NCBI GenBank assembly: GCA_027082825.1
Contig: JALWTO010000045.1
Span: 1-48,963 of the forward strand
Source: Acidilobaceae archaeon
GTDB taxonomy: Archaea; Thermoproteota; Thermoprotei_A; Sulfolobales; Acidilobaceae
DNA length: 48,963 bases
Reading direction: 5' to 3'
Below, one piece after another: positions 16,591 through 24,901 of the stretch. The notes under the pieces were generated by a model, which was not told the DNA's origin, did not search any database, and saw only the letters and a program-made list of their open reading frames with translations. The stretch's first letter is position 1. Every line of letters begins with the position of its first letter. The translations under genes and the position numbers were made by a program.

Positions 16591-16665
16591 ATGGCAAAAA
16601 GAAGAAGAAGAAGAAGAAAAGAGAAGAAGGAACAAGAGAAGAAAAAAGAAGAAATTAAACCTTAA
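16591..16665 (+). CDS. 24-residue Arg/Lys-rich mini-protein
   Basis: ATG opens a frame reading MAKRRRRRRKEKKEQEKKKE followed by E-I-K-P and TAA. Six consecutive AGA Arg codons are followed by alternating Lys/Glu. It recalls the tiny basic eukaryotic/archaeal L41e ribosomal proteins in size and charge, but the acidic residues do not fit L41e and I do not assign it. A purine-rich GAGGACAGGG lies six to ten bases upstream. A simple-repeat tract of GAA units could also be non-coding. Confidence 0.35.
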   Translation: MAKRRRRRRKEKKEQEKKKEEIKP

Positions 16666-16759
16666 ACAAGATCCGATAGATAAAGCCTAAAATTTACTAT
16701 AGTTTTTTTGCTGTCTTTATTTCAATAAAGATCTATATGGTTACAGAGGGATAAAATTT

Positions 16760-17467
16760 ATGAATGAGATGGCTGAAAAACATCTAAAATCCAGAGTCAT
16801 AAAGATATTAACAATTTTAAAACGTTTTTACTCTCTTCGAGAGCTTCAGGAAATGCTTGGGATACCTTTTCAAGCTCTCTGGAAATATATTAATCTCTCC
16901 AGCCTTCCTGAGCAAGAGACCGCAGAAAAAATATTAAAAAAGATTAGAGAAAAAATGCTTATAGAAAAAACCCTTGAGATGTTTATGAAAGAGGCAAAAA
17001 AGGAACCACTTCTTCTAATGTTAAAACCGAATTTCATAAGTTTTTTCTCATTTCTTGCAATAACTGAGATGAACAAAGAGAAGTTTGATCTGATAATACC
17101 CTTTTCTATAGCAAGCATCCCTCACGCAACAGCAGTAGCCCTTGAGACTGGGGCATTAGTTTGTCCTATTCTTAAAGAACAGCCATTAATTGAAAGAGGG
17201 GTTCTAACATTTCAGGTTTACAACTCTGTCAATAACCTTTTGGAAATTTATACCATTCCAAAAAGTTGTTTTAAACAAAAGCCTAAGGTATTAATTATGG
17301 ACCTAATTCTAAATGACTATTATAAGGTCAGGTCTTTTGTAAAGGAAATAGCCGAAGGTAGGGTCTTTACGATACATGTGCTAGCCTTAAAGATTAGCCA
17401 GGAAATTAAATTTTTTCTCAAAGAAAACGAAATAAATTACAAGGAAGTTATCAAGAATGAGATCTAG
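16760..17467 (+). CDS. HTH-PRTase fusion regulator (GfcR-like)
   Basis: A 235-residue protein. The N-terminal helix-turn-helix (about 12-50) contains S-L-R-E-L-Q-E-M-L-G-I-P-F-Q-A-L-W-K-Y. A phosphoribosyltransferase-like fold follows: F-D-L-I-I-P-F-S-I-A-S-I-P-H-A-T-A-V-A-L-E-T-G-A and V-L-I-M-D-L-I-L-N-D-Y, the degenerate counterpart of the PRPP loop VVDDxxxTG. Archaeal HTH-PRTase proteins (GfcR class) regulate purine or sugar genes by sensing a nucleotide ligand. The altered PRPP loop suggests binding without catalysis. Start ATG at 16760. It stands alone on its transcript. Confidence 0.7.
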   Translation: MNEMAEKHLKSRVIKILTILKRFYSLRELQEMLGIPFQALWKYINLSSLPEQETAEKILKKIREKMLIEKTLEMFMKEAKKEPLLLMLKPNFISFFSFLAITEMNKEKFDLIIPFSIASIPHATAVALETGALVCPILKEQPLIERGVLTFQVYNSVNNLLEIYTIPKSCFKQKPKVLIMDLILNDYYKVRSFVKEIAEGRVFTIHVLALKISQEIKFFLKENEINYKEVIKNEI

Positions 17468-17568
17468 AAGTTTTATCAATAACATTACATAACGTAAGGT
17501 TCGTTTTTTAAAATCTTTGTGAGCAAAACCTTTTCAGCTACTCTTACCATAAAAACTTATAACCTTAG

Positions 17569-17586
17569 ATATATCTATAGATATAT
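17569..17586. promoter_or_regulatory. 18-bp perfect palindrome, probable PadR operator
   Basis: ATATATCTATAGATATAT is its own reverse complement and lies 12 bases before the PadR start, just downstream of a CTTATAA TATA-like element at 17556-17562. Binding there would block transcription initiation of the PadR-DrrA-DrrB operon, as expected for autorepression. No second copy was noticed in the window. Confidence 0.6.
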
Positions 17587-17598
17587 TTGGTGTAACTA

Positions 17599-18063
17599 TT
17601 GAAAACCTTTGACTATAGAGGTGCGCTGAGGTTATTGATACTTTATTCTTTGAAGAAAGGCTCTAAACACGGATACGAAATAATGAAAGAATTGGAAAGC
17701 CTTTTTGGACGAGCACCAGGTCCTGGAGCACTATATCCTCAGCTAAGATACTTAAGACAAAAAAAGCTTGTAAGTGTAAATGAAACAGAGAGAGGAGCTA
17801 AGAAGATAAAGATATATAACATTACAAAAGAGGGATTAGATTTTTTAAACAAGAACAGAGAAGAACTCGAAAGAATTCTTATACATATTCAAAGTGCGAA
17901 GACACTTCTTGACATGGGACTTAAGAGATTTGGAGAAGATATAGCTAAGACAATAGATATTTTGCCAAAGATAAATGAAAGTGACAGAAAAAATATCGCT
18001 GAGATACTAGATAGGGCATCCAAAGATCTTGAAATTATATTATCGAAGTATTCTCAGAGGTGA
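17599..18063 (+). CDS. PadR-family transcriptional regulator
   Basis: A 154-residue protein. The winged helix (about 8-80) has the PadR pattern L-L-I-L-Y-S-L-K-K-G-S-K-H-G-Y-E-I, then G-P-G-A-L-Y-P-Q-L-R-Y-L at the recognition helix, then a wing with R-G-A-K-K-I-K-I-Y-N-I-T. The C-terminal half is helical, as in dimerising PadR proteins. TTG start at 17599, 12 bases past a palindrome taken as its own operator. Its end overlaps the leader of an exporter operon, so it most likely represses that drug/lipid export system until an inducer binds. Confidence 0.9.
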   Translation: MKTFDYRGALRLLILYSLKKGSKHGYEIMKELESLFGRAPGPGALYPQLRYLRQKKLVSVNETERGAKKIKIYNITKEGLDFLNKNREELERILIHIQSAKTLLDMGLKRFGEDIAKTIDILPKINESDRKNIAEILDRASKDLEIILSKYSQR

Positions 18064-18070
18064 ACGCTCT

Positions 18071-19063
18071 ATGAACTATACTGTGATAGCTGATAATTTG
18101 GTTAAAAAATTTGGAGATATAGTTGCAGTGAATGGAGTTACATTTAAGGTAAAAAGAAGTGAAATATTTGGCTTCCTTGGTCCGAATGGTGCAGGAAAGA
18201 CAACAACTATCCATATACTTTCAACCCTCCTGAAGCCAACATCTGGAGAGGCACTTGTTGATGGAAAAAACGTTGTAAAAGAGCCTGCAAATGTGAGAAA
18301 GGTTATAGGAATAGTTTTCCAAGATCCTAGTGTTGACGATCAATTAACCGCTTATGAAAATCTCTATATTCATGGAAGGATATATGGGCTTAAGGGAAAA
18401 GAACTTGAAGAGAGAATAGATGAGGCCCTTAAATTTATCGATCTTTATGGATTTAAGAACAAGCAGGTCAGGACATTTTCTGGAGGTATGAGGAGAAGGC
18501 TTGAAATAGCCAGGGCGCTTATTCATGAACCTAAGGTTCTCTTTCTTGATGAGCCAACATTAGGTTTAGATCCACAGACAAGAGCTAAGATCTGGGACTA
18601 TATTAGAATGATAAGAAGAGAGAAAAATGTGACAATATTCTTAACTACTCACTATATGGATGAGGCAGAAGAGCTTGCTGATAGAATAGCAATAATAGAT
18701 CATGGAAAAATAATAGCTGAAGGGCCTCCGGATGAACTTAGATCCTTGGCAGGGAATGAGGTTATTTATATAAAATTTGAGAACATAAATGGAAAGAATA
18801 TCCCTTGCGAAGATGATAACTTTATTGAAGAGTGCAAGGTCTTAGGCCAAGATTCTATAATGTTGAAGGTTAGGAAAGCATCTGAGGTTTTACCAATAAT
18901 CTTTGAGAAATTTAACTCCAGAGGATATAAGATCGGGAAAATAGAATATAAAAGACCTACACTCAACGATGCATTTCTTTATCTAACTGGGAAGGAGATA
19001 AGAGAGGAAGAAGGCAATGACCTTGAAAGACTTAGGACTATAGTCAGAAGGAGGTGGAGATAA
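18071..19063 (+). CDS. ABC-2 exporter ATPase, DrrA-like
   Basis: About 330 residues from the ATG at 18071, chosen because GAGGTGA lies seven to twelve bases upstream; the longer frame from 18029 would overlap PadR. Walker A G-P-N-G-A-G-K-T is at 37-44. Q-loop F-Q-D-P, signature F-S-G-G-M-R-R-R and Walker B L-F-L-D-E-P-T-L-G-L-D follow, with switch His in T-T-H-Y-M-D-E-A. The 100-residue C-terminal extension is the DrrA/daunorubicin-resistance type. It powers the permease encoded next; the TAA overlaps the permease ATG as TAATG. Confidence 0.92.
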   Translation: MNYTVIADNLVKKFGDIVAVNGVTFKVKRSEIFGFLGPNGAGKTTTIHILSTLLKPTSGEALVDGKNVVKEPANVRKVIGIVFQDPSVDDQLTAYENLYIHGRIYGLKGKELEERIDEALKFIDLYGFKNKQVRTFSGGMRRRLEIARALIHEPKVLFLDEPTLGLDPQTRAKIWDYIRMIRREKNVTIFLTTHYMDEAEELADRIAIIDHGKIIAEGPPDELRSLAGNEVIYIKFENINGKNIPCEDDNFIEECKVLGQDSIMLKVRKASEVLPIIFEKFNSRGYKIGKIEYKRPTLNDAFLYLTGKEIREEEGNDLERLRTIVRRRWR

Positions 19064-19836
19064 TGAGCTGGAGTGATCCTCTTATAGTCATGACGTATAG
19101 AGAGCTTAAGAGGTTTATAAGAGCAAAGTCAAGACTGATAGGTTCTATAATTAATCCCCTGATATGGGCTATATTCTTTGGATTAGGTTGGTCAAGTGCG
19201 TTTAACTTTCCTCAGGCAAAAATGATATTTGGTGGTTTTGACTATATGACTTACCTAACTCCTGGAATAGTAATGATGACCATTTTTACAGCAAGCTTTA
19301 TATCAGGTGTCACTGTTCTCTGGGACAAACAGTTCGGCTTTCTTAAAGAAGTCCTTGTGGCACCAACTCCAAGAGAACCGGCAATAATAGGAAGGTCTCT
19401 TGGAGGGTCTTTAACAGCATTATTTCAGGGTCTTATAGTACTTGCAGTTCTGGCACCTATGATAAGCAATATAAGACTTTTTGGAGTAATACCTGTGATC
19501 CTTATTGGTCTTCTTGTTGGTCTTTCTTTCTCTGCAGTAGGAATAACCTTAGCAACAAAAATGACCAGCATGGAAGGTTTTCATATAATATCGAGTTTCA
19601 TAATGATGCCTACAATATTTCTTTCAGGAGCTTTCTATCCTATAAGCACGATGCCTGAGTGGATGAAAATTTTGGCTTATGCAAATCCTCTAACATATGG
19701 AGTCGATCTTGCAAGGCATTACCTCTTAGGAACAGGTGATTTAGGAGTGGTTACTGACTTTCTTGTTCTAGTAGCACTTACTGTTGTAACCTTAACTGTA
19801 GCCTCAACAGTTTTCAGAAATGCATCAATAGAATGA
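19063..19836 (+). CDS. ABC-2 exporter permease, DrrB-like
   Basis: About 257 residues with six hydrophobic helices. Typical ABC-2 features are P-L-I-W-A-I-F-F-G-L-G near the first helix, an amphipathic V-L-V-A-P-T-P-R-E segment, G-L-S-F-S-A-V-G-I-T-L-A, and L-S-G-A-F-Y-P-I near the end. The start ATG at 19063 sits seven bases after GGAGGTG and overlaps the ATPase stop. The substrate is unknown; drugs, lipids or polysaccharides are all handled by this class. Control by PadR and co-expression with the ATPase are strongly implied. Confidence 0.9.
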   Translation: MSWSDPLIVMTYRELKRFIRAKSRLIGSIINPLIWAIFFGLGWSSAFNFPQAKMIFGGFDYMTYLTPGIVMMTIFTASFISGVTVLWDKQFGFLKEVLVAPTPREPAIIGRSLGGSLTALFQGLIVLAVLAPMISNIRLFGVIPVILIGLLVGLSFSAVGITLATKMTSMEGFHIISSFIMMPTIFLSGAFYPISTMPEWMKILAYANPLTYGVDLARHYLLGTGDLGVVTDFLVLVALTVVTLTVASTVFRNASIE

Positions 19837-19848
19837 CCTTAGCTTTAG

Positions 19849-20712
19849 CTAGTTTTCTAAAGATAACTGAGGAGCCAACTCTTTCTCTCTCTTTAATTCT
19901 CTGGCCTTTTTTGCCTTTGCTCCCATCTTAGCTGCCAGTACTATTGCTCCAAACATTGCAGATCCTATTGCGACCATTCCAAGACCGCTAGGATCAGGAC
20001 TTATTATAGCACCAACAACCATGGAGGCAAAGAGAATATATTTTAGATTTTCTCCTTTGAAGTATTTATCGTCAATGACTCCAGCTGAGATAAGTAGATA
20101 TATTATGAGAGGTATCTCAAATGAAGCCCCAGTAGCCAGGCTAAGAAGAACTATCGTATCAAAAAGCTTCTCAATGTCAGCAAATGCTATCAGTTTACTT
20201 CCAGAAATAGCCGCTGTTGTTATAAACATTATCTTAAATGCCCATGGTATTACGATATAGTATGCAAAGAGAATACCACCTAAAAATGAGAGTACGGCCA
20301 TTCCAGATAGAGTTTTAAGAGCTTTCTTTTCATGGGGATAAAGAGCAGGGACTATATACTCATATATTTCCTTAACTATGATCGGACTTGCTCCTATGAG
20401 CCCTAGAATTATTGCAGATTCAATGATAAGGTTAAAACCTGCAAAGGGGCTATGTTGTGTTATAGCAACATTATAGACATGGCCTCTCCATGTTATTTGT
20501 CTTGGAAGCGTATGATTTATAAGAATATGAGGAAAATATGCAATGAGAGGTACATATCCTTCTCTGCTTACTGGAACAAAAGAAAGTATACCTGCCGAAA
20601 TAAGCATAGCTATAAATATCCTTCTTAATCTGATTGAAAGCTCTATTATATGTTCCTTTAGAGGCCTCTCTTCATCTACATATGAGATCTTCTTATTTCT
20701 ATAATCATTCAT
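19849..20712 (-). CDS. tatC: Sec-independent protein translocase TatC
   Basis: A 287-residue protein with six membrane helices. TatC family traits are present: F-A-G-F-N-L-I-I-E at the second helix, P-A-L-Y-P-H-E-K-K after it, F-L-G-G-I-L-F-A-Y-Y-I-V-I-P-W-A, and G-A-S-F-E-I-P-L-I-I-Y-L-L in the fourth. The N-terminal cytoplasmic stretch P-L-K-E-H-I-I-E-L-S-I-R-L-R-R carries the conserved E/H-L-R-R element. It binds twin-arginine signal peptides. It lies downstream of tatA, same strand, 75-base gap. The 240-290 tail is basic. Confidence 0.95.
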   Translation of the reverse strand: MNDYRNKKISYVDEERPLKEHIIELSIRLRRIFIAMLISAGILSFVPVSREGYVPLIAYFPHILINHTLPRQITWRGHVYNVAITQHSPFAGFNLIIESAIILGLIGASPIIVKEIYEYIVPALYPHEKKALKTLSGMAVLSFLGGILFAYYIVIPWAFKIMFITTAAISGSKLIAFADIEKLFDTIVLLSLATGASFEIPLIIYLLISAGVIDDKYFKGENLKYILFASMVVGAIISPDPSGLGMVAIGSAMFGAIVLAAKMGAKAKKARELKREKELAPQLSLEN

Positions 20713-20787
20713 ATCCGTTCCCTTCCAAATCTCTCTTATAGTACAGAATTCTACTGAAGATTGTTGATAGGTACAAACGTTTTTATC

Positions 20788-21132
20788 TTAGATTATCCCT
20801 TTCTCCTTAGCCTTTGATACTATCTCTCTTATAACCTCTTCATTAGACTTATTCTTAAAGCTAATACCTAGTTTCTCGGCAAGCTTCTTTATAGTCTCCA
20901 GATCTATATCCTCTTTCTTAGGGGTTTGTGTTGTAGAAACCATAGTTCTTATGCTCTTTTTTTCACTCTCGCTTAAATCTGATGTTGCTTTCTTGAACTC
21001 TCTTATAGCCTGTCCCACTCCTCTTGCCAATTCAGGAAGCTTCGTAGGGCCTAGGATAAGCAGTATTGCTAATAATATTAATATCCATATCTCATTGCCC
21101 TGTAGAAACTCTGGCAAGCCCAGTCCCTCCAT
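20788..21132 (-). CDS. tatA: Tat translocase pore subunit TatA/B
   Basis: A 114-residue protein. One helix (about 13-29, I-W-I-L-I-L-L-A-I-L-L-I-L-G-P) ends in G-P-T-K-L-P-E-L, and an amphipathic helix A-R-G-V-G-Q-A-I-R-E-F-K-K-A follows, as in every TatA/TatB. The extra 65 residues, rich in Lys/Glu, form a longer soluble tail than bacterial TatA. ATG at 21132, promoter shared with the divergent ModE-like gene 66 bases away. Only one TatA-type protein is visible here. Confidence 0.93.
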   Translation of the reverse strand: MEGLGLPEFLQGNEIWILILLAILLILGPTKLPELARGVGQAIREFKKATSDLSESEKKSIRTMVSTTQTPKKEDIDLETIKKLAEKLGISFKNKSNEEVIREIVSKAKEKGII

Positions 21133-21198
21133 TTCCTCCTTTTGGCATTCAGAATATATAAATTAATTTTACAAGATTTTCCTGGAGGTAGGTGATTT

Positions 21199-22263
21199 TT
21201 GGTTAAGGGTATTAAAAGTAGGCTTGAAGTTAAATTGGTTAGCATAGATAATGAAGTAATCATGGATGAAGAACTAGCTTCACTTTTATTTTTGATTAAG
21301 AAAGAGGGATCTCTTCTGAGAGCGTCGAAAAAACTTGGGATGACATATTCAAGAGCTTGGGACAAAATTTCAAGGACTGAGAAAATCCTTGGTATCAAAC
21401 TACTTTTGAGTAAAAGAGGTGTTAGGGGAGGAGCCTCATTAACTAAGGAAGCCCTCAAGCTTCTATCTACTTATCTTTATGAGTATGAAAGGTTTACTGG
21501 AAGAAAGTTTAAGATTTATTCAGAAGATTTGACAACAATGAAATCCTTAGAAGGTCTTATAGTAGCTGGTAGCCATGATATAGCCTTAGCATATCTAATT
21601 TCTGACCTTAAAGAAAAAGGATCCTTAATTGAAGCCTATTGGATAGGATCCTTAAACGGAATAGCTTCTATAATGCTTAGAGAAGGGGATATCGCTGGAG
21701 TTCATCTTATAGACGAAGACAACAATTTATATAATATTACCTATTTTAAGAAATTGGACCTGGCTTCAATAGCTAATCTCGTAAAAGGTTATGAAAGAGT
21801 TTTAGGTTTCGTAAGCAAGGAAAAGAGTAATCTGGAGTCTATTCTTAATGGGCTTGTTTCTGGCGAGCTTAAATTAGTTAATAGGCAAGTTGGATCAGGC
21901 ACAAGAAAAGTTTTGGAGTGGTTACTAAAAGATTATGCAAAAAGTAAGGGTTATAACTATAATAAATTAAAAAGAAAGATAAGAGGGTATAAGTTTGAGG
22001 TCAATACACATGTAGATGTAGGTAATAGTATAGTTAATGGAGAGGCTGATGTTGGCCTTGCCATAAAACAGATTGCCAATGCATTTGCCTTGAACTTCGT
22101 TCCCGTTATATGGGAGAGTTTTGATTTTGTAATAGCTAAGAGAAGTTTTAAGAAGAGTATCACAAAAGAGTTTTTGGATGAGCTAAAGGTTAGAATACCA
22201 AAAATTGCTAAGAGATTAGAGGGATATAGGATCCCTGAGGATATAGGAAAGATTTTGATCTAA
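21199..22263 (+). CDS. ModE-like regulator with periplasmic-binding-like effector domain
   Basis: A 354-residue fusion. The N-terminal ModE/LysR-type winged helix (about 20-85) includes E-E-L-A-S-L-L-F-L-I-K-K-E-G-S-L, A-S-K-K-L-G-M-T-Y-S-R-A-W-D-K-I and R-G-V-R-G-G-A-S-L-T. A type 2 periplasmic-binding-like domain (about 115-345) carries V-A-G-S-H-D-I-A-L and H-V-D-V-G-N-S-I-V-N-G-E-A-D-V-G. Archaeal proteins of this build (COG1910) sense molybdate or tungstate. The TTG start follows GGAGGTAGGTGA. It lies directly before a W/Mo importer operon and a palindrome, so it is the likely regulator. Confidence 0.88.
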   Translation: MVKGIKSRLEVKLVSIDNEVIMDEELASLLFLIKKEGSLLRASKKLGMTYSRAWDKISRTEKILGIKLLLSKRGVRGGASLTKEALKLLSTYLYEYERFTGRKFKIYSEDLTTMKSLEGLIVAGSHDIALAYLISDLKEKGSLIEAYWIGSLNGIASIMLREGDIAGVHLIDEDNNLYNITYFKKLDLASIANLVKGYERVLGFVSKEKSNLESILNGLVSGELKLVNRQVGSGTRKVLEWLLKDYAKSKGYNYNKLKRKIRGYKFEVNTHVDVGNSIVNGEADVGLAIKQIANAFALNFVPVIWESFDFVIAKRSFKKSITKEFLDELKVRIPKIAKRLEGYRIPEDIGKILI

Positions 22264-22267
22264 ATCT

Positions 22268-22294
22268 TTTATCTTTTATCTGATAAAAGATAAA
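22268..22294. promoter_or_regulatory. 27-base inverted repeat before the tungstate importer
   Basis: Two 12-base arms (22268-22279 and 22283-22294) with a CTG spacer form a perfect inverted repeat, five bases after the regulator stop and about 30 before the importer start. It contains the only TATA-like run in that gap. An operator for the ModE-like protein is the first reading, and a stem-loop terminator/processing signal the alternative. Confidence 0.55.
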
Positions 22295-22324
22295 TAGAAC
22301 ATTTAATGTCTTCTTTTCACAAGG

Positions 22325-23386
22325 GTGGATACCTTGAGAAGAAGTTTCATAGCTGTTATAATAATTATTATAGTAGCAGTATCCCTAGGAGGTTATTTAA
22401 GCTACAGATCAGAGAAAAAAACAACTATGCAAGGCCCTCTAAGAATATGTAGTGCTGGCTCTCTAGGAATACCTCTTACCCAGCTCTCTCAGATTTTTGA
22501 AAATAAATATCATATCAAGGTTGATCTTTTGACAGCTGGAAGCGTTAGTGTTATCAGGAGGGTTACAGAACTTCATTATCCATGCGATCTAGTTTTTGTT
22601 GCTGATTATAGACTAATACCTAAGCTTATGGTTCCAAACTTTACTAAGTGGTACATAGCATTTGCTACAAATCAACTTGTTGTAGTCTTTACTAATGTTT
22701 CAAAATACCACACTCTAGTCGAGAACGATCCTAGTATTGTATTTCAGATATTCAATAGAAGTGATGTAACATATGGTTTCTCAAACCCTAATATGGACCC
22801 ATGCGGTTATAGGTCAGTAGGAGCTATAGCTCTTGCAAGCCTTTACTATCATAACCTTTCTATATTAAAAGACTTAGTGTTGAGCAAAATGACTAATGTA
22901 AAAGTGATTAAATACAAAAATGGAACCATGGCCATATACATTCCAGCTTCATTTAAGGTTAGTGGGAATTTGGTTATGAGAGATAAGAGTGTCGATCTCA
23001 TAGCCTTAGTAGAGAGCGGATCTTTAGATTATGCCTTTGAATATAAAAGTGTTGCTGTTCAACATCACTTAAACTATGTCACATTGCCTTCTCAGATAAA
23101 TCTAGGAAATCCACAATATTCAAGTTTCTACTCAAAAGTAATAGTCTATATCTTGGCTGGAACTAAGGATGAAAGAGCTTTACCAATGGCTCCAATAATA
23201 TATGGGATCACAATTCCTTCCACAGCACAGCATAAAGAGTTAGCACTTAAGTTTCTTGAAATGCTTTTAGGTCAAACAGGAAGAAAGATATTTGAGAGAA
23301 ACGGTCAAAGCTTCCTTCCACAGCCTCTAGGCTATGGGAAGATACCAGGTGACCTTATTGGCTATGTCAAGGCCGCTAAAGGGTGA
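22325..23386 (+). CDS. wtpA: tungstate/molybdate-binding protein, WtpA/ModA-like
   Basis: A 353-residue binding protein. N-terminal membrane anchor or signal helix (about 8-26), no lipobox Cys. The mature part begins L-R-I-C-S-A-G-S-L, the oxyanion-binding start of WtpA/ModA. F-E-N-K-Y-H-I-K-V-D-L-L-T-A-G-S-V and C-D-L-V-F-V-A-D-Y follow, as in archaeal WtpA. It captures tungstate (or molybdate) outside the cell for the permease encoded next. Start GTG at 22325 or TTG at 22334. The operon runs WtpA-WtpB-WtpC behind the ModE-like gene. Confidence 0.88.
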   Translation: MDTLRRSFIAVIIIIIVAVSLGGYLSYRSEKKTTMQGPLRICSAGSLGIPLTQLSQIFENKYHIKVDLLTAGSVSVIRRVTELHYPCDLVFVADYRLIPKLMVPNFTKWYIAFATNQLVVVFTNVSKYHTLVENDPSIVFQIFNRSDVTYGFSNPNMDPCGYRSVGAIALASLYYHNLSILKDLVLSKMTNVKVIKYKNGTMAIYIPASFKVSGNLVMRDKSVDLIALVESGSLDYAFEYKSVAVQHHLNYVTLPSQINLGNPQYSSFYSKVIVYILAGTKDERALPMAPIIYGITIPSTAQHKELALKFLEMLLGQTGRKIFERNGQSFLPQPLGYGKIPGDLIGYVKAAKG

Positions 23387-24170
23387 ACCATTCCTGGTTA
23401 TGACTCTAGGTGTACTTTCCCTTTTTGTCATAGTACTTTTGTTGCCGATGATCTCAATATTTTTGTTTTTAAAGCCATCAGTAGTTGAAAAGGTCTTTAT
23501 CTCATCGGAGCTTGCAAGTGAGGTAAGGAGTGCTCTAGCAACAACATTAGAAGCCTCTATAACTTCAACCCTAATTCTTGCTCTATTAGGTATTCCCTCA
23601 GCATATTATTTAACAAGAAGAGAGTTCAAGGGAAAAGCGACTCTTGAAGGACTTCTGGATATTCCTCTAGCAGTACCGCACACAATCGCAGGGATTATGA
23701 TATTAACAGGTTTTGGAAGAAGGGGTCTTTTAGGACCTCTCACGACATCTTTAGGTATAAGAATAAGTGATTCGTTTTGGGGAATAGTCGCAGCAATGCT
23801 TTTTGTGTCTTCTCCTTTAATGCTCGATACCGCTAAGGCTGGCTTCCATTCAGTGGACCCGATGCTTGAGGCAGTATCGAGGAGTCTAGGAGCTGGGGCC
23901 TTAAGAACATTTACTAGAATAACACTTCCGCTTAGTTGGAGAAATATAGTAGCAGGAACTATACTTGCTTGGGCTAGGGCCCTCAGCGAAGTAGGTTCAA
24001 TATTGGTTGTAGCATACTTTCCAAAGACTATGAATATCTTAATTCTTGAGTTCCTTAATGAGTTTGGACTTCCTTATGCAATAGCCCTTGCGGTTCCCTA
24101 TCTTTTATTGACATTGGTACTCTTCATTCTTCTGAGGCTCTTCATAGGTCAGAAGTTCATGTCATGGTGA
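23364..24170 (+). CDS. wtpB: tungstate/molybdate ABC permease, WtpB/ModB-like
   Basis: About 268 residues from the ATG at 23364 (M-S-R-P-L-K); the frame opens earlier inside wtpA. Six helices with the permease EAA-loop motif E-A-V-S-R-S-L-G-A-G-A-L-R-T-F-T-R-I-T-L-P, preceded by P-L-A-V-P-H-T-I-A-G. These are the standard features of molybdate/tungstate/sulfate permeases. It forms the membrane channel with a WtpC dimer. The start overlaps wtpA by about 20 bases, so it is translationally coupled. Confidence 0.92.
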   Translation: MSRPLKGEPFLVMTLGVLSLFVIVLLLPMISIFLFLKPSVVEKVFISSELASEVRSALATTLEASITSTLILALLGIPSAYYLTRREFKGKATLEGLLDIPLAVPHTIAGIMILTGFGRRGLLGPLTTSLGIRISDSFWGIVAAMLFVSSPLMLDTAKAGFHSVDPMLEAVSRSLGAGALRTFTRITLPLSWRNIVAGTILAWARALSEVGSILVVAYFPKTMNILILEFLNEFGLPYAIALAVPYLLLTLVLFILLRLFIGQKFMSW

Positions 24171-24901
24171 GGGGTAGGGATTTGATAGAGATTAAGGGCC
24201 TCAAGGCTAAACTGGGAAGTTTTGTTCTTGAAATAGAGAACCTTAAAATTGAGAAAGGAGAATACTTTGTTGTTCTAGGACCTAGTGGAGTAGGAAAAAC
24301 TGTACTGATAGATGTAATTGGTGGAATTATTGTTCCCCAAAAAGGTAAAATTCTTATCGATGGGAAAGATGTTACTAAACTTCCTCCAGAGAAAAGAGGT
24401 ATAGCTATAGTTCCCCAAGACTACGCATTATTTCCTCATATGAGTGCTTATGACAACATAGCCTATGGCTTAAGAATAAGAGGGCTATCTGAAGATTTAA
24501 TAAAGGACAAGGTTTTGGGGCTTGCTAAAATATTTGAAATAGAAAGAATACTCAGTAAAAAACCATCAAGCCTATCTGGAGGAGAAAGACAGAGAGTTGC
24601 ACTTGCCAGAGCTCTTATCGTGAATCCCAAGGCCATACTTCTAGATGAACCCCTAGCAAGCTTAGACCCTAGACTTAGAATGAAAGCAAGAAGCTTTATT
24701 AAAGGACTTCATAAGGACCTTAAGTTTACGGCAATACATGTTACCCATAACATAGCTGATGCTGCAGCACTTTCGAGAAGAATAGGCTATATGGAAGAGG
24801 GCAAGCTAATTTTTATTGGAACGTTTGAGAAATTTGTTAGATCAAGGTATGCAGTTCCATATATAAATGAGATTAAGGAGATTATAAACAAGATTAGATA
24901 A
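24164..24901 (+). CDS. wtpC: tungstate/molybdate ABC ATPase, WtpC/ModC-like
   Basis: A 245-residue ATPase. Walker A G-P-S-G-V-G-K-T is at 39-46, Q-loop V-P-Q-D-Y-A-L-F, signature L-S-G-G-E-R-Q-R, Walker B I-L-L-D-E-P-L-A-S-L-D, and switch His in V-T-H-N. It lacks the C-terminal TOBE domain of larger ModC proteins, consistent with regulation by the separate ModE-like protein. The ATG overlaps the permease stop by seven bases. It drives uptake of the oxyanion used for tungsto- or molybdopterin enzymes. Confidence 0.92.
   Translation: MVRGRDLIEIKGLKAKLGSFVLEIENLKIEKGEYFVVLGPSGVGKTVLIDVIGGIIVPQKGKILIDGKDVTKLPPEKRGIAIVPQDYALFPHMSAYDNIAYGLRIRGLSEDLIKDKVLGLAKIFEIERILSKKPSSLSGGERQRVALARALIVNPKAILLDEPLASLDPRLRMKARSFIKGLHKDLKFTAIHVTHNIADAAALSRRIGYMEEGKLIFIGTFEKFVRSRYAVPYINEIKEIINKIR

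Larger units (their letters stand above)
16323..16759. other. 437-base gap with hairpin and mini-ORF
   Basis: Between two genes lie a perfect short hairpin (16561-16577) and a 24-codon basic reading frame (16591-16665); see those entries. The left half (16323-16560) shows no coding frame or repeat that I can support. Promoter elements for the downstream regulator gene should lie in 16680-16750, where an AT-rich run is visible. Confidence 0.5.

Noticed and set aside
16591-16665. Ribosomal protein L41e
   Set aside because: Size and basic run are similar, but the Glu-rich half does not fit the L41e consensus.
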